Assembly (NCBI GenBank): GCA_044508835.1
Contig: JBIQHD010000013.1
Coordinates: 1-64,000, forward strand
Length of the DNA stretch: 64,000 nucleotides
From: JAKFDI01 sp044508835
Lineage (GTDB): Bacteria; Pseudomonadota; Gammaproteobacteria; Burkholderiales; Burkholderiaceae_C
Reading direction: 5' to 3'
The notes under the pieces were generated by a model. The model had not been told where the DNA came from and made no database searches. It saw only the letters and a program-made list of their open reading frames with translations. Below are positions 17,302-25,719 of this stretch, in pieces; the first letter of the stretch is position 1; each line of letters opens with the position of its first letter. The position numbers and the translations under genes were made by a program.

Positions 17302-19250
17302 CAGAACTCCGCGGCGACGCTGGCGTACAGCGTGCGGCCGCGCAGCGCGTAGCCGAACGTGGGCGATTCCTCGGCCAGCCGCAGGTCGCCGAGGTTGTCC
17401 ACCCCGGCGCGCAGCGTCAGCGCCTTGCCGATGCGCTTGCCCACGCTCGCCTTCCACAGCGTGTACGACGGCAGCGGAAGGCCGGCCGTGGTCTGCGAGC
17501 CGGTGTGGTCGGCGCCGAGGCGCGCGCTCCAGCCGTCGCCGCCCTGCCAGTCGAGCTGCGAGGCGAGCAGCACGCGCGGGCGGTCGTCCAAGCGGGTGCC
17601 GGTGCTGGCGTTCTTGGCGTGGAGCAGCGTCAGGTCGGCGTTCCAGCGCCAGGCGGGGGCGAACTGCCAGGTGAAGCCCGTCTCCAGCCCGCTGAGGCGG
17701 GCGCGCTCGACGTTGTCGTAGAGGTAGGTGCGGCGCGTGCCGTTGACGCTGAGCAGCCGGTAGGTGATGAGATCGTCGACGCGGGTGTGGAACAGCGTCG
17801 CGCGCAGGCCCAGCGCCCCGCGCTGCCAGTCGGCCGAGAGCTCGAAGGCATCGGCCGTCTCGGGCTTGACCGCCGCGTTGCCGAGGAAGGTGTGCGGGCC
17901 CTCGGCGCCGACGTAGTTCGGCGAGATCTGCTTGAGCGTCGGCGCCTTGAACGCATGGCCGTAGCCGCCCTTGACGACCAGCGCCGGGCTCGCCTCCCAC
18001 ACCAGGTAGGCGCGCGGGCTGGCCTCGGTGCCGAAGAGCTCGTGGTGGTCGGCGCGCACGCCCCAGGTCAGGGTGAGCGTGCGCGCGAGGCTGAACTCGT
18101 CCTGCGCGAACAGCGCCTTGTGCGAGGCGCTGTCGGCGCCGCCGGCGAGGCCCGCGTTGACCAGCGACTCGCGCCGCAGCTCGGTGCCCACCGTCCAGCG
18201 GTGGCTGCCCCAGCGCCGGGTGGCGAAGGCGTCGATCACCTCGTCCTCGAGGTTCTGCGGCCGCGTCGACGCGACGCCGCTGGTGCGCCGGTTGCCGATG
18301 TCGATGGTGCTGCGGTAGGCGCGCGTCTGCGCGGTCCAGCCGTCGAACTCGCCGCGCCAGCTCAGGTGCGCCTGCGAGCGGTCCACGTCGTAGTGGTTGC
18401 GGTACTCGGTGGCGCCGGACAGCGCGTCGTACTCGCGGTCCTCGCGCACGCCCGACCATCCCGCCTCGAGCGTGTGACCGGCGCTCGGGGTGAAGCTGAC
18501 GGCGCCGCCGAAGGAGCGGGTGCGCCGCGCCTCGAGCTCGGATTCGCGCGGGTCCTCGGCCAGCGGCACCGCCGCGCTGCGCCGGTCCTCGGCGTGCAGG
18601 CGCAGCGACACGCGCTCGGCCACCGGCCCGGCGGCGAACAGCCCGAGGCGGTGGCCGTCGCCGCCGCCGCCGGAGAGCGTGTGGCCGCCCACGGTGGCCG
18701 CGCCGATCCAGCGGTCGGTCGGGCGGCGCGGGATCAGGTTGATGACGCCGCCCAGCGCCTCCGAGCCGTAGAGCGTGGACATCGGCCCGCGGATGATCTC
18801 CACGCGCTCCACCGCCGACATCGGCAGCCAGCCGTACTGGTAGTCGGAGTGCCCGACCACGTCGTCGGTGGGCGAGATGCGCCGGCCGTCGATCAGCGTC
18901 AGCGTGTGCCGCCCTTCGAGCCCGCGCAGGGCCAGCGTGCGGCGCCCGCCGACCTGGCGCGGGCTCATGCCGATGCCGGGGGTGGAGGAGACCGCGTCGA
19001 GCAGGTCCTCGGCGTTGCGGCGCGCGAGCTCGTCGCGGCCGACGATGCTGACCGACGCCGGGGCGGTGACGGTGTCGTGCGCCGTCATGGTGGCGGTGAC
19101 GGTGATCGGCGGCAGCACGACGCCGCCTTCTTCGGCGGCGACGGCCGGCGACAGGGCCGGCAGCGCCAGGCTGCACGCCGCGGCGACGCGGCGCATGCGC
19201 AGGATCGAGATGGAGCCGGCCGAAGCGGCCGGACGCGATAGCGAAGCCAT
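17301..19250 (-). CDS. TonB-dependent outer-membrane receptor
   Basis: A 649-residue receptor of BtuB/CirA/FepA type. A signal peptide ends at PAVAA-EE (about residue 38 from the chosen start), followed by a TonB-box-like ITVTAT, the plug domain (TVTAPASVSIVGRDELARR, LRGLEGRHTLTLIDGRRI, VERVEIIRGPMSTLYGSEA) and a beta-barrel ending in phenylalanine. The start at 19250 is chosen because GGGGGG lies just upstream; a second ATG at 19196 would trim the leader but leave the signal peptide. It is the first gene of the four-gene operon with CobN-like, ExbB-like and DUF2149 proteins. A Fur-box candidate lies 84 bp upstream. The ligand is unknown; a tetrapyrrole or metal chelate is the obvious guess. 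Confidence 0.93.
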   Translation of the reverse strand: MASLSRPAASAGSISILRMRRVAAACSLALPALSPAVAAEEGGVVLPPITVTATMTAHDTVTAPASVSIVGRDELARRNAEDLLDAVSSTPGIGMSPRQVGGRRTLALRGLEGRHTLTLIDGRRISPTDDVVGHSDYQYGWLPMSAVERVEIIRGPMSTLYGSEALGGVINLIPRRPTDRWIGAATVGGHTLSGGGGDGHRLGLFAAGPVAERVSLRLHAEDRRSAAVPLAEDPRESELEARRTRSFGGAVSFTPSAGHTLEAGWSGVREDREYDALSGATEYRNHYDVDRSQAHLSWRGEFDGWTAQTRAYRSTIDIGNRRTSGVASTRPQNLEDEVIDAFATRRWGSHRWTVGTELRRESLVNAGLAGGADSASHKALFAQDEFSLARTLTLTWGVRADHHELFGTEASPRAYLVWEASPALVVKGGYGHAFKAPTLKQISPNYVGAEGPHTFLGNAAVKPETADAFELSADWQRGALGLRATLFHTRVDDLITYRLLSVNGTRRTYLYDNVERARLSGLETGFTWQFAPAWRWNADLTLLHAKNASTGTRLDDRPRVLLASQLDWQGGDGWSARLGADHTGSQTTAGLPLPSYTLWKASVGKRIGKALTLRAGVDNLGDLRLAEESPTFGYALRGRTLYASVAAEF

Positions 19251-19333
19251 GGAACCCCCCAGGCAGTGAATGGTTGTGGTCGTCGGGAACCGGGGCTGGC
19301 GGGAGGCTGGCTGGGCGGGAGCAATGTATCTTG

Positions 19334-19352
19334 AATGAGAACAATTCTTATT
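19334..19352 (-). promoter_or_regulatory. Fur-box candidate upstream of the TonB-receptor operon
   Basis: The sequence AATGAGAACAATTCTTATT is an 8-3-8 inverted repeat (AATGAGAA/TTCTTATT, one mismatch) and closely follows the 19-bp iron-box consensus, with its A/T-rich stretch standing out in this very GC-rich DNA. It lies 84-102 bp before the receptor ATG and would repress the operon when iron is sufficient. No Zur-like ATGTTATA pattern and no B12-riboswitch box were seen in the leader. Confidence 0.75.
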
Positions 19353-19431
19353 CTTGTTTGTTGATCCAGCGCAAGCGTGGTGCAGAGACGGCGGCGCGGC
19401 GGGGCGTCCTGCAGGCGGCGGGCCGCCCGGC

Positions 19432-19437
19432 GACAAT
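19432..19437 (+). promoter_or_regulatory. -10 element of a probable leaderless transcript (GNAT gene)
   Basis: GACAAT ends six bases before the ATG at 19444, so transcription would begin at or next to the start codon. The same spacing is seen for CAAACT at 23115-23120 (ATG 23127) and, three bases longer, CAGAAT at 47124-47129 (ATG 47139). None of the three starts has a clear Shine-Dalgarno. Confidence 0.45.
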
Positions 19438-19443
19438 CCGCGG

Positions 19444-19971
19444 ATGCCCACCCCCGATTCCCCTGCGCCGGCCTTCGTGCTGCGCAATGCCGAACTGCGC
19501 GACGTCGCGCCCATCGTCGCGCTGATCCGCGAACTCGCCGAATTCGAGAAGCTCACCCACCTGCTGCAGGTGACGCCCGAGAAGCTGCGGCCTCAGCTCT
19601 TCGGCGAGAAGCCGGTGGCCGAGGCGATCGTGGCCGAGGTGCCCGCCGCGAGCGTGGCCGCCGGCGAGAGCCCGGTGGTCGCGTTCGCGCTGTTCTTCAC
19701 CAACTTCTCCACCTTCCTCGCCCAGCCCGGCCTCTACCTGGAGGACCTGTACGTGAAGCCCGCGCACCGCGGCCAGGGCATCGGCCGCGCCGTGCTCACG
19801 CGGCTCGGGCGGCTGGCGGCCGAGCGCGGCTACGGCCGCTTCGAGTGGAGCGTGCTCGACTGGAACGAGAACGCCATCCGCTTCTACGAGAAGATGGGCG
19901 CGACGGTGATGCCCGACTGGCGCATCTGCCGCATCGCCGGCGAGGGGCTGCAGGCCTTCAAGGGCGCCTGA
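19444..19971 (+). CDS. GNAT-family N-acetyltransferase
   Basis: A 175-residue acetyltransferase with the acetyl-CoA-binding motif RGQGIGRAVL (about residues 108-117) after LYLEDLYVKP, and the C-terminal motif WSVLDWNENAIRFYEKMGA. The pattern LFFTNFSTFLAQPGLYLEDL matches the diamine/thialysine acetyltransferase branch, so a polyamine or amino-acid amine is a likely acceptor. The ATG at 19444 is supported by a good -10-like GACAAT ending six bases upstream, which would give a leaderless transcript; no Shine-Dalgarno is seen. It diverges from the TonB-receptor operon. Confidence 0.88.
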   Translation: MPTPDSPAPAFVLRNAELRDVAPIVALIRELAEFEKLTHLLQVTPEKLRPQLFGEKPVAEAIVAEVPAASVAAGESPVVAFALFFTNFSTFLAQPGLYLEDLYVKPAHRGQGIGRAVLTRLGRLAAERGYGRFEWSVLDWNENAIRFYEKMGATVMPDWRICRIAGEGLQAFKGA

Positions 19972-20023
19972 GCGGGCCCGTGCGGGTTCGCGCGGTTCTT
20001 GCCGCCCGATCGCGAATCGGTGC

Positions 20024-21151
20024 TCAGGTGCCGCCCGCCACCGTCAGCAGCTTCTCCTGCGAGACGCGCACGCGCACGCTCTTCTCGCTCACCACGCCCA
20101 CGATGCCGTGGTCGGCCTGCGCCGTGTCGCGGCGCAGCGGCTCGATCATCGGCTCGCCGGTGCGGCTGACCATCGAGGCGACGATCGGCTTGGCGAGGTT
20201 CTGGCCGCGCTTGACGACGATGCCCAGCTCGCCGCAGGCGAGCATCACGTAGCAGCCCGGCGGGTAGACGCCGAACTCCTTGGCCAGCGCGGCCGTCATC
20301 GGGTGGCCGGCGTCGCGCTGGAACATGTCGCGCACCGCGTCGTCGGCCGGCACTGCGCCGCGGTTGGCGCGCGTGCTCAGCTTGGCCGTGTAGATGTCGG
20401 CGCGGCGCACCAGCTCGGCGAACTCGCAGACCTGCCGCAGCTGCTGCGGGTAGCCGGTGCCGTCGGGGTGCTCGTGGTGCTGCGCCACGGCGTCCAGCCA
20501 GCGGCGGTCGGCGATGCCCGCGGCCTCGAGCATCTGCACGCTGCGCAGCGGATGCGCGGCGATGGCCTCGCGCTGGGCGCTCGTGAGCGGCGTGAGCTGC
20601 GCGGCCAGGCGCTCCTGCAGCTCCAGCATCGACAGGTTCATCGTCAGCGCCGCCTTGAACACGCGCAGCGTGTCGTCGGCGCTCCAGCCGAGCCGCGTGG
20701 CGACGAGGTGGCTGGTGATCGCGGTGTGCATCGAGTGGGCCACGCCGTAGTGGGCCGGCGCGAGCGCGCCCTGGCGCAGCACCTGGAAGATCGCCAGGTC
20801 GGGGTCGCGCTCGATCAGGTGCAGCACGGGCCTGGCCGCCTCGTCCAGCGCCGCGGTGAAGTCGGCGCCGGCATGCTGGCGCAGCATGCGGCCGACGCGG
20901 TCCATGCACGCGCTCCACATCGCCGGCAGCGCCTCGGGCGGCGCTTCGGCGGCCGGCTCGGCGCGGGCGCCGGCCTCGACCATGTCCACCACGGCGCCGC
21001 GCTCGAACAGCGCTTCCATCTGCTCCAGCGTCTCGATGACCTGTCCGCGCGCGAGCAGCAGCGTCCGGTTGGCATGGCGGATGTTGAACGGCAGGGGCAC
21101 GCCCAGCTCGATCCGGTGCTTGAAGGCGGACAGCGGTGAATAGGAGGTCAT
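20024..21151 (-). CDS. HD-GYP-type protein with degenerate HD motif
   Basis: A 375-residue cytoplasmic protein. The C-terminal two thirds follow the HD-GYP fold of cyclic di-GMP phosphodiesterases: first histidine in AHSMHTAITSH (about residue 137), HPLRSVQMLE, the HHEHPDGTGYP signature, and ADIYTAKLSTR. However the metal-binding HD pair expected in LLHDIGK is replaced by LTMNLSM near residue 170. Loss of these ligands argues against normal hydrolysis and for a binding or signalling role. The start at 21151 is preferred over an ATG at 21166 because GGGAAG lies eight bases upstream. It diverges from the acyl-CoA synthetase gene and converges with the GNAT gene. Confidence 0.85.
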   Translation of the reverse strand: MTSYSPLSAFKHRIELGVPLPFNIRHANRTLLLARGQVIETLEQMEALFERGAVVDMVEAGARAEPAAEAPPEALPAMWSACMDRVGRMLRQHAGADFTAALDEAARPVLHLIERDPDLAIFQVLRQGALAPAHYGVAHSMHTAITSHLVATRLGWSADDTLRVFKAALTMNLSMLELQERLAAQLTPLTSAQREAIAAHPLRSVQMLEAAGIADRRWLDAVAQHHEHPDGTGYPQQLRQVCEFAELVRRADIYTAKLSTRANRGAVPADDAVRDMFQRDAGHPMTAALAKEFGVYPPGCYVMLACGELGIVVKRGQNLAKPIVASMVSRTGEPMIEPLRRDTAQADHGIVGVVSEKSVRVRVSQEKLLTVAGGT

Positions 21152-21351
21152 GGCGGTGCTTCCCATCGGAGGCGGCGGCGTGCTGGTTGCCCGGCAGCAC
21201 GCCTGTCCAGTTTTATCGTCCCGCGCCGGCGCGGGCTTGACCCGCGGCCCTCGGGGTTTACGCGGGCGTCGGGCCGGAGGGCGCGACTTCCTGCACACAA
21301 TCGGCGGCGCATTCCGCGCAGGACCCGGGCTGACAGGAGAGAGACGACGCG

Positions 21352-23103
21352 ATGACTGCCAGGCGCACGAAGAACCCCCAGGCCGCGGCGGCCGCCGCCG
21401 CCGACCGCTACGCGGCGCTGCACGCCGGCTTCCGCTGGCAGGTGCCGCCGCGGTTCAACATCGCGCAGGTCTGCTGCGCCCGCTGGGCGCGCGAGACGCC
21501 GCAGGCCGTGGCCGTGGTCCACGACGACGCCGGGCGCCTCACCCACCTGCGCTACGGCGAACTGCAGGCCCAGGCCAACCGCCTGTCGCACGTGCTGCGG
21601 GGGCTGGGCGTGCAGCGCGGCGACCGGGTGGCGATCGTCATGCCGCAGCGCTTCGAGACCGCCATCGCCCACATGGCCGTCTACCAGCTCGGCGCCGTGG
21701 CGATGCCGCTGTCGATGCTGTTCGGGCCGGAGGCGCTGGAGTACCGCATCAACCACAGCGAGGCGCGCGTGGCCATCGTCGACGAGAGCGGCATCGACAA
21801 CGTGCGCGCCGCACGCCCGGCCTGCCCGGGCCTCGCGAGCGTGGTGGCGGTCGGCCGCGCCGAAGGGCGGGGCGACGTCGACTGGCAGGCGGCGCTGCAG
21901 CGCGAGTCGTCGGCCTTCGAGGCGGTGCGCACCAAGGCCGACGAGGCCGCCGTGCTCGTCTACACCAGCGGCACCACCGGCCCGCCCAAGGGCGCGCTGA
22001 TCCCGCACCGCGCGCTCATCGGCAACCTGCCGGGCTTCGTGGCGAGCCAGAACTGGTTCGGCTTCGAGGCGGACGGCACGACGCAGGCCGTCTTCTGGTC
22101 GCCCGCCGACTGGGCGTGGACCGGCGGGCTGATGGACGCCCTGCTGCCCACGCTGTACTTCGGCCGCCCCATCGTCGCCGGCGCGGGCCGCTTCTCGCCC
22201 GAGCGCGCCTTCGAGCTGATGGCGCGCCACGGCGTGACGCACACCTTCCTGTTCCCCACCGCGCTCAAGGCGATGATGAAGGCCGTGCCGCATCCGCGGC
22301 ACGAGCACGTGCTGACGCTGCAGGCCATCATGAGCGCCGGCGAGGCGGTGGGCGACGCGGTGTTCGCCTGGTGCCGCGACGAGCTCGGCGTCATCGTCAA
22401 CGAGATGTTCGGCCAGACCGAGGTGAACTACATCGTCGGCAACTGCGGCCGCAGCCTCGACGCGCAGGGCCGCGCCGCGGCCGGCTGGCCCGCACGGCCC
22501 GGCAGCATGGGCCGGCCCTATCCCGGCCACCGCGTCGCGGTGATCGACGACGAGGGCCGCGAATGCCCGCGCGGCACGCCCGGCGACGTGGCCCTGCACC
22601 GGCGCGACGTGCACGGCGACCCGGACCCCATCTTCTTCCTCGGCTACTGGAAGAACGACGGCGCCACGCGCGCCAAGTTCACCGGCGACCCGGACGACGC
22701 ATGGTGCCGCACCGGCGACACCGCCGTGATGGACGAGGACGGCTACCTCTGGTACCAGGGCCGCAGCGACGACATGTTCAAGGTGGCCGGCTACCGCGTC
22801 GGCCCGAGCGAGATCGAGAACTGCCTCGTCAAGCATGCGGCCGTGGCCAACGCCGCGGTGATTCCCAAGCCCGACCGCGAGCGCGGCGCGCTGGTCAAGG
22901 CCTTCGTCGTGCTGGCGCCGGGCTTCGAGGCGAGCCAGGCGCTCGTCGTGCAGCTGCAGGAGCACGTGCGCGGCAAGCTCGCGCCCTACGAGTACCCCAA
23001 GGAGATCGAGTTCATCGACACCCTGCCGATGACGACCACCGGCAAGGTGCAGCGGCGGGTGCTGCGGCTGCAGGAAGAGGAGCGGGCCCGGCAGCAGGGG
23101 TGA
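21352..23103 (+). CDS. AMP-forming acyl-CoA synthetase (acetyl/medium-chain type)
   Basis: A 583-residue ANL-superfamily ligase that activates a carboxylic acid to an acyl-adenylate and then to acyl-CoA. The P-loop-like motif YTSGTTGPPKG lies at about residues 203-213, the A5 region NEMFGQTEVNYIVGN near 350, the hinge YQGRSDDMFKVAGYRVGPSEIE near 470, and the C-terminal catalytic lysine in MTTTGKVQRR near 568. Length and the WSPADWAWTGG segment fit the ACSM-like acetyl/medium-chain branch rather than classical Acs (about 650). AGGAGAGA upstream is a good ribosome-binding site. The aldo/keto reductase gene follows. The acid used is unknown. Confidence 0.92.
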   Translation: MTARRTKNPQAAAAAAADRYAALHAGFRWQVPPRFNIAQVCCARWARETPQAVAVVHDDAGRLTHLRYGELQAQANRLSHVLRGLGVQRGDRVAIVMPQRFETAIAHMAVYQLGAVAMPLSMLFGPEALEYRINHSEARVAIVDESGIDNVRAARPACPGLASVVAVGRAEGRGDVDWQAALQRESSAFEAVRTKADEAAVLVYTSGTTGPPKGALIPHRALIGNLPGFVASQNWFGFEADGTTQAVFWSPADWAWTGGLMDALLPTLYFGRPIVAGAGRFSPERAFELMARHGVTHTFLFPTALKAMMKAVPHPRHEHVLTLQAIMSAGEAVGDAVFAWCRDELGVIVNEMFGQTEVNYIVGNCGRSLDAQGRAAAGWPARPGSMGRPYPGHRVAVIDDEGRECPRGTPGDVALHRRDVHGDPDPIFFLGYWKNDGATRAKFTGDPDDAWCRTGDTAVMDEDGYLWYQGRSDDMFKVAGYRVGPSEIENCLVKHAAVANAAVIPKPDRERGALVKAFVVLAPGFEASQALVVQLQEHVRGKLAPYEYPKEIEFIDTLPMTTTGKVQRRVLRLQEEERARQQG

Positions 23104-23126
23104 CCTGCCTGCGGCAAACTCGCCGC

Positions 23127-24182
23127 ATGCAGACCATCACCCTCGGGCGCAGCGACCTGCGCGTCACCGCCGTGTGCCTCGGCACCATGACCTTCGGCCA
23201 GCAGGTCGACGAAGCCACCTCCCACGCCATCCTCGACCATGCCGTCGAGCGCGGCATCGACTTCCTCGACGCCGCCGAGATGTACCCCGTGCCCGCGCGC
23301 GCCGAGACCAGCGGCGCCACCGAAACCATCCTCGGGCGCTGGTTCGCCAGCCGCCCCGGCATGCGCCGGCGCGTGGTGCTCGCCAGCAAGGTGGCCGGCC
23401 CCTCGCGCGGCATGCCGTGGATCCGCGAGGGCCGGCGCGACGTCACGCCCGCCGACATCGCCGCCGCCTGCGACGCGAGCCTCGCGCGCCTGCAGACCGA
23501 CTGCATCGACCTCTACCAGATCCACTGGCCGATCCGCAACGCGCCGGCCTTCGGCTCGATGTACTTCGACCCGTCGAGGACCGAGGCCTTCACCTCCATC
23601 CACGACCAGCTGGAAGCGATGGCCGGCCTCGTCAAGGCGGGCAAGGTGCGCGCCATCGGCCTGTCGAACGAGACGCCCCACGGCGTGGCCGAGTTCGTGC
23701 GCCTGGCCGAGCAGCACGGCCTGCCGCGCGTGGCGACGGTGCAGAACCCGTACTGCCTCGTCAACCGCGCGCTCGACAACGGGCTGGACGAGACGATGCA
23801 CCACCACGGCGTGTCGCTGCTGGCGTACTCGCCGCTCGGCTTCGGGCTGCTCACCGGCAAGTACGACGCCGCCGGCCTGCAAGGCGCGCCGGGGCGGCTG
23901 GCGATCTTCGAGAGCATGCGCCGCCAGCGCTGGGGCCGCCCCGAGGCGCTGGACGCGGCGCGGCGCTACAACGCGCTGGCGCGCGAGCACGGGCTCACGC
24001 CGACGCAGCTCGCGCTCGCCTTCTGCCGCGACAACTGGCGCGTGGCGAGCACCATCATCGGCGTGACCACGCAGGCCCAGCTCGACGAGGACCTCGACGC
24101 CTGGAACGTGCCGCCGCTGTCGGCCGAGCTGCTGGCGGCCATCGACGCCATCCGCTGGACCCAGCGCGACCCCGCGCAATGA
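23127..24182 (+). CDS. Aldo/keto reductase (Tas-like)
   Basis: A 351-residue NADPH-dependent aldo/keto reductase of TIM-barrel fold. The catalytic tetrad is visible: Asp48 and Tyr53 in FLDAAEMYP, Lys88 in LASKV, and His133 in YQIHWP. The nucleotide-binding end GVTTQAQLDEDL is also present. Overall pattern (TSGATETILGRWF, SMYFDPSRTEAFTSI) matches the E. coli Tas group. The ATG is preceded by a -10-like CAAACT six bases upstream, so a leaderless transcript is possible in addition to read-through from the synthetase gene 23 bp before. The physiological substrate is unknown. Confidence 0.92.
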   Translation: MQTITLGRSDLRVTAVCLGTMTFGQQVDEATSHAILDHAVERGIDFLDAAEMYPVPARAETSGATETILGRWFASRPGMRRRVVLASKVAGPSRGMPWIREGRRDVTPADIAAACDASLARLQTDCIDLYQIHWPIRNAPAFGSMYFDPSRTEAFTSIHDQLEAMAGLVKAGKVRAIGLSNETPHGVAEFVRLAEQHGLPRVATVQNPYCLVNRALDNGLDETMHHHGVSLLAYSPLGFGLLTGKYDAAGLQGAPGRLAIFESMRRQRWGRPEALDAARRYNALAREHGLTPTQLALAFCRDNWRVASTIIGVTTQAQLDEDLDAWNVPPLSAELLAAIDAIRWTQRDPAQ

Positions 24183-24189
24183 GGCTGCG

Positions 24190-24681
24190 ATGGCGAAGAA
24201 GCCGCCGCACGTGAGCGAGACCCCGGCCACGGCCTTCCTGCGCCGCCACGGCGTGGCCTTCAGCGAGCATGTGTACGAGTACGTGGAGCACGGCGGCACC
24301 GACGAGTCCTCGCGCCAGCTCGGCGTGCCCGAGCACCAGGTGATCAAGACGCTGGTGATGCAGGACGAGCGCGCCCAGCCGCTCATCGTGCTGATGCACG
24401 GCGACCGGCAGGTGAGCACCAAGAACCTCGCGCGGCAGATCGGCGCGAAGTCGGTCGAGCCCTGCAAGCCGGAGGTGGCGCAGCGCCACAGCGGCTACCA
24501 GGTCGGCGGCACCTCGCCCTTCGGCACCAGGCGCGCGATGCCGGTGTACGTGGAAGAGAGCGTGCTCACGCTGCCGTCGATCTGCATCAACGGCGGGCGG
24601 CGCGGCTTCCTCGTCGGCATCGAGCCGGGGCGGCTGGTCGAGCTGCTGGGCGCGAAGCCGGTGCACTGCGCGCTGGCATAG
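24190..24681 (+). CDS. ybaK: YbaK/EbsC-type aminoacyl-tRNA deacylase (Cys-tRNA(Pro) deacylase)
   Basis: A 163-residue cytoplasmic editing enzyme that hydrolyses misacylated tRNA, in the YbaK branch Cys-tRNA(Pro). The fold signatures are HVSETPATAFLRRHGV at the N-terminus, the conserved lysine in QVIKTLVM, and GYQVGGTSPFGTRRAMPVYVE with the catalytic GxxxP loop, followed by INGGRRGFLVGI. It starts eight bases after the aldo/keto reductase stop and is probably co-transcribed. It converges on argC with only six bases between stops. Confidence 0.93.
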   Translation: MAKKPPHVSETPATAFLRRHGVAFSEHVYEYVEHGGTDESSRQLGVPEHQVIKTLVMQDERAQPLIVLMHGDRQVSTKNLARQIGAKSVEPCKPEVAQRHSGYQVGGTSPFGTRRAMPVYVEESVLTLPSICINGGRRGFLVGIEPGRLVELLGAKPVHCALA

Positions 24682-24687
24682 ATCGCT

Positions 24688-25608
24688 TCAGCGCGCGCCG
24701 AGCATCAGGTCGAGGTTCTGCACCGCCGCGCCCGAGGCGCCCTTGCCGAGGTTGTCGAACACCGCCGCGAGCAGCACCTGGCCGCGCGCGTCGTTGTCGA
24801 AGACGTGAAGGTGCAGGTCGTTGCTGCCGTTGAGCGCCTGCGGGTCGAGGTGCGCGAGCGCGCGTGACGCCTCGGCCGCCATCACCTGCACGTGCCGCGC
24901 GCCGGCGTAGTGCGCCTGCAGGCAGGCGCGCAGCCGGGCGCCGTCCACGCCGCGCGGCAGCAGGCGCAGGTGCAGCGCGATGGTGAGCACGATGCCCTGG
25001 CGGAAGGCGCCGTAGGCCGGCACGAAGAACGGCCGCGCGGCCAGGCCCGCGTGCCGCTCGATCTCCGGCACGTGCTTGTGCTCCAGGCCGAGCGCATAGA
25101 CCTGCAGCGGCGGGCCGCCGCCCGGGCCCTCGTGCTCGTCCAGGCCCGCGCGGCCGCGGCCGGAGTAGCCCGACACCGCATGCACCGTCACCGGATGGTC
25201 GCGCGGCAGCAGCCCGGCGTCGGCCAGCGGGCGCAGCAGCGCCACGGCGCCCGTCGGGTAGCAGCCCGGGTTGGACACCCGCTTCGCCTGCGCGATGCGC
25301 GCCGCCTGGCCGGCGGCCATCTCGGGGAAGCCGTAGCTCCAGGCCGGGTCGGTGCGGTGCGCCGAGCTGGCGTCGACGAGGCGCACGGCCGGGTTGGTCA
25401 CGCTGGCCGCCGCCTCGCGCGCGGCCGCGTCGGGCAGGCACAGCACGGCGACGTCGCAGCCGTTGATGGCCTCGGCGCGCCGGCGCGCGTCCTTGCGCTC
25501 GGCGGGCGGCAGCGTGAGCAGCGAAAGGTCGCCGCGCGACTGCAGGCGCGACATCAGCTGCAGGCCGGTGGTTCCCTGGTCGCCGTCGACGAACACGGTG
25601 GGCTTCAT
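24688..25608 (-). CDS. argC: N-acetyl-gamma-glutamyl-phosphate reductase (short, type 2)
   Basis: A 306-residue enzyme of arginine synthesis that reduces N-acetylglutamyl phosphate to the semialdehyde with NADPH. The nucleotide-binding start FVDGDQGTTGLQL, active cysteine Cys116 in SNPGCYPTGA, and HAVSGYSGRGR follow the short type 2 ArgC pattern, distinct from the usual 340-residue type 1. AAGGAG lies eight bases before the ATG. It diverges from a LysR gene 111 bp away, with a LysR-type palindrome between them. Other arg genes are not in the window, but arginine supply is of interest given the cyanophycin locus at 41-46 kb. Confidence 0.95.
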   Translation of the reverse strand: MKPTVFVDGDQGTTGLQLMSRLQSRGDLSLLTLPPAERKDARRRAEAINGCDVAVLCLPDAAAREAAASVTNPAVRLVDASSAHRTDPAWSYGFPEMAAGQAARIAQAKRVSNPGCYPTGAVALLRPLADAGLLPRDHPVTVHAVSGYSGRGRAGLDEHEGPGGGPPLQVYALGLEHKHVPEIERHAGLAARPFFVPAYGAFRQGIVLTIALHLRLLPRGVDGARLRACLQAHYAGARHVQVMAAEASRALAHLDPQALNGSNDLHLHVFDNDARGQVLLAAVFDNLGKGASGAAVQNLDLMLGAR

Positions 25609-25683
25609 GGGCGTTCTCCTTGCGAGGCGTGCATCCTCGATCCCGGTCGCCGTTCCGGCAAGTTGCATTTGCGGACGCTGATC

Positions 25684-25698
25684 TTCAGAATTCCTGAA
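25684..25698. promoter_or_regulatory. LysR-type operator candidate (T-N11-A palindrome)
   Basis: TTCAG-AATTC-CTGAA is a perfect inverted repeat with five-base arms. It contains the T-N11-A spacing (25685 to 25697) typical of LysR regulators and lies 22 bp before the LysR gene and 76 bp before divergent argC, so autoregulation and control of argC are both possible. Confidence 0.55.
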
Positions 25699-25719
25699 CT
25701 GCCACCGTTTCGACACGCC

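Noticed and set aside
13270..17352. A 1360-codon open frame on the plus strand opposite the CobN-like gene
   Set aside because: The protein is a low-complexity mix of Ala, Gly, Arg, Val and His without domains, and the opposite strand encodes a complete chelatase. Long antisense frames are expected at this GC content.
19334..19352. Zur box instead of Fur box
   Set aside because: The proteobacterial Zur core ATGTTATA-N-ATAACAT is not present; AATGAGAA/TTCTTATT fits the iron box better.
19251..19443. B12 riboswitch upstream of the TonB-receptor/CobN-like operon
   Set aside because: The leader of under 200 bp has no recognisable B12-box and no room for the full fold. The only clear signal is the iron-box-like palindrome.
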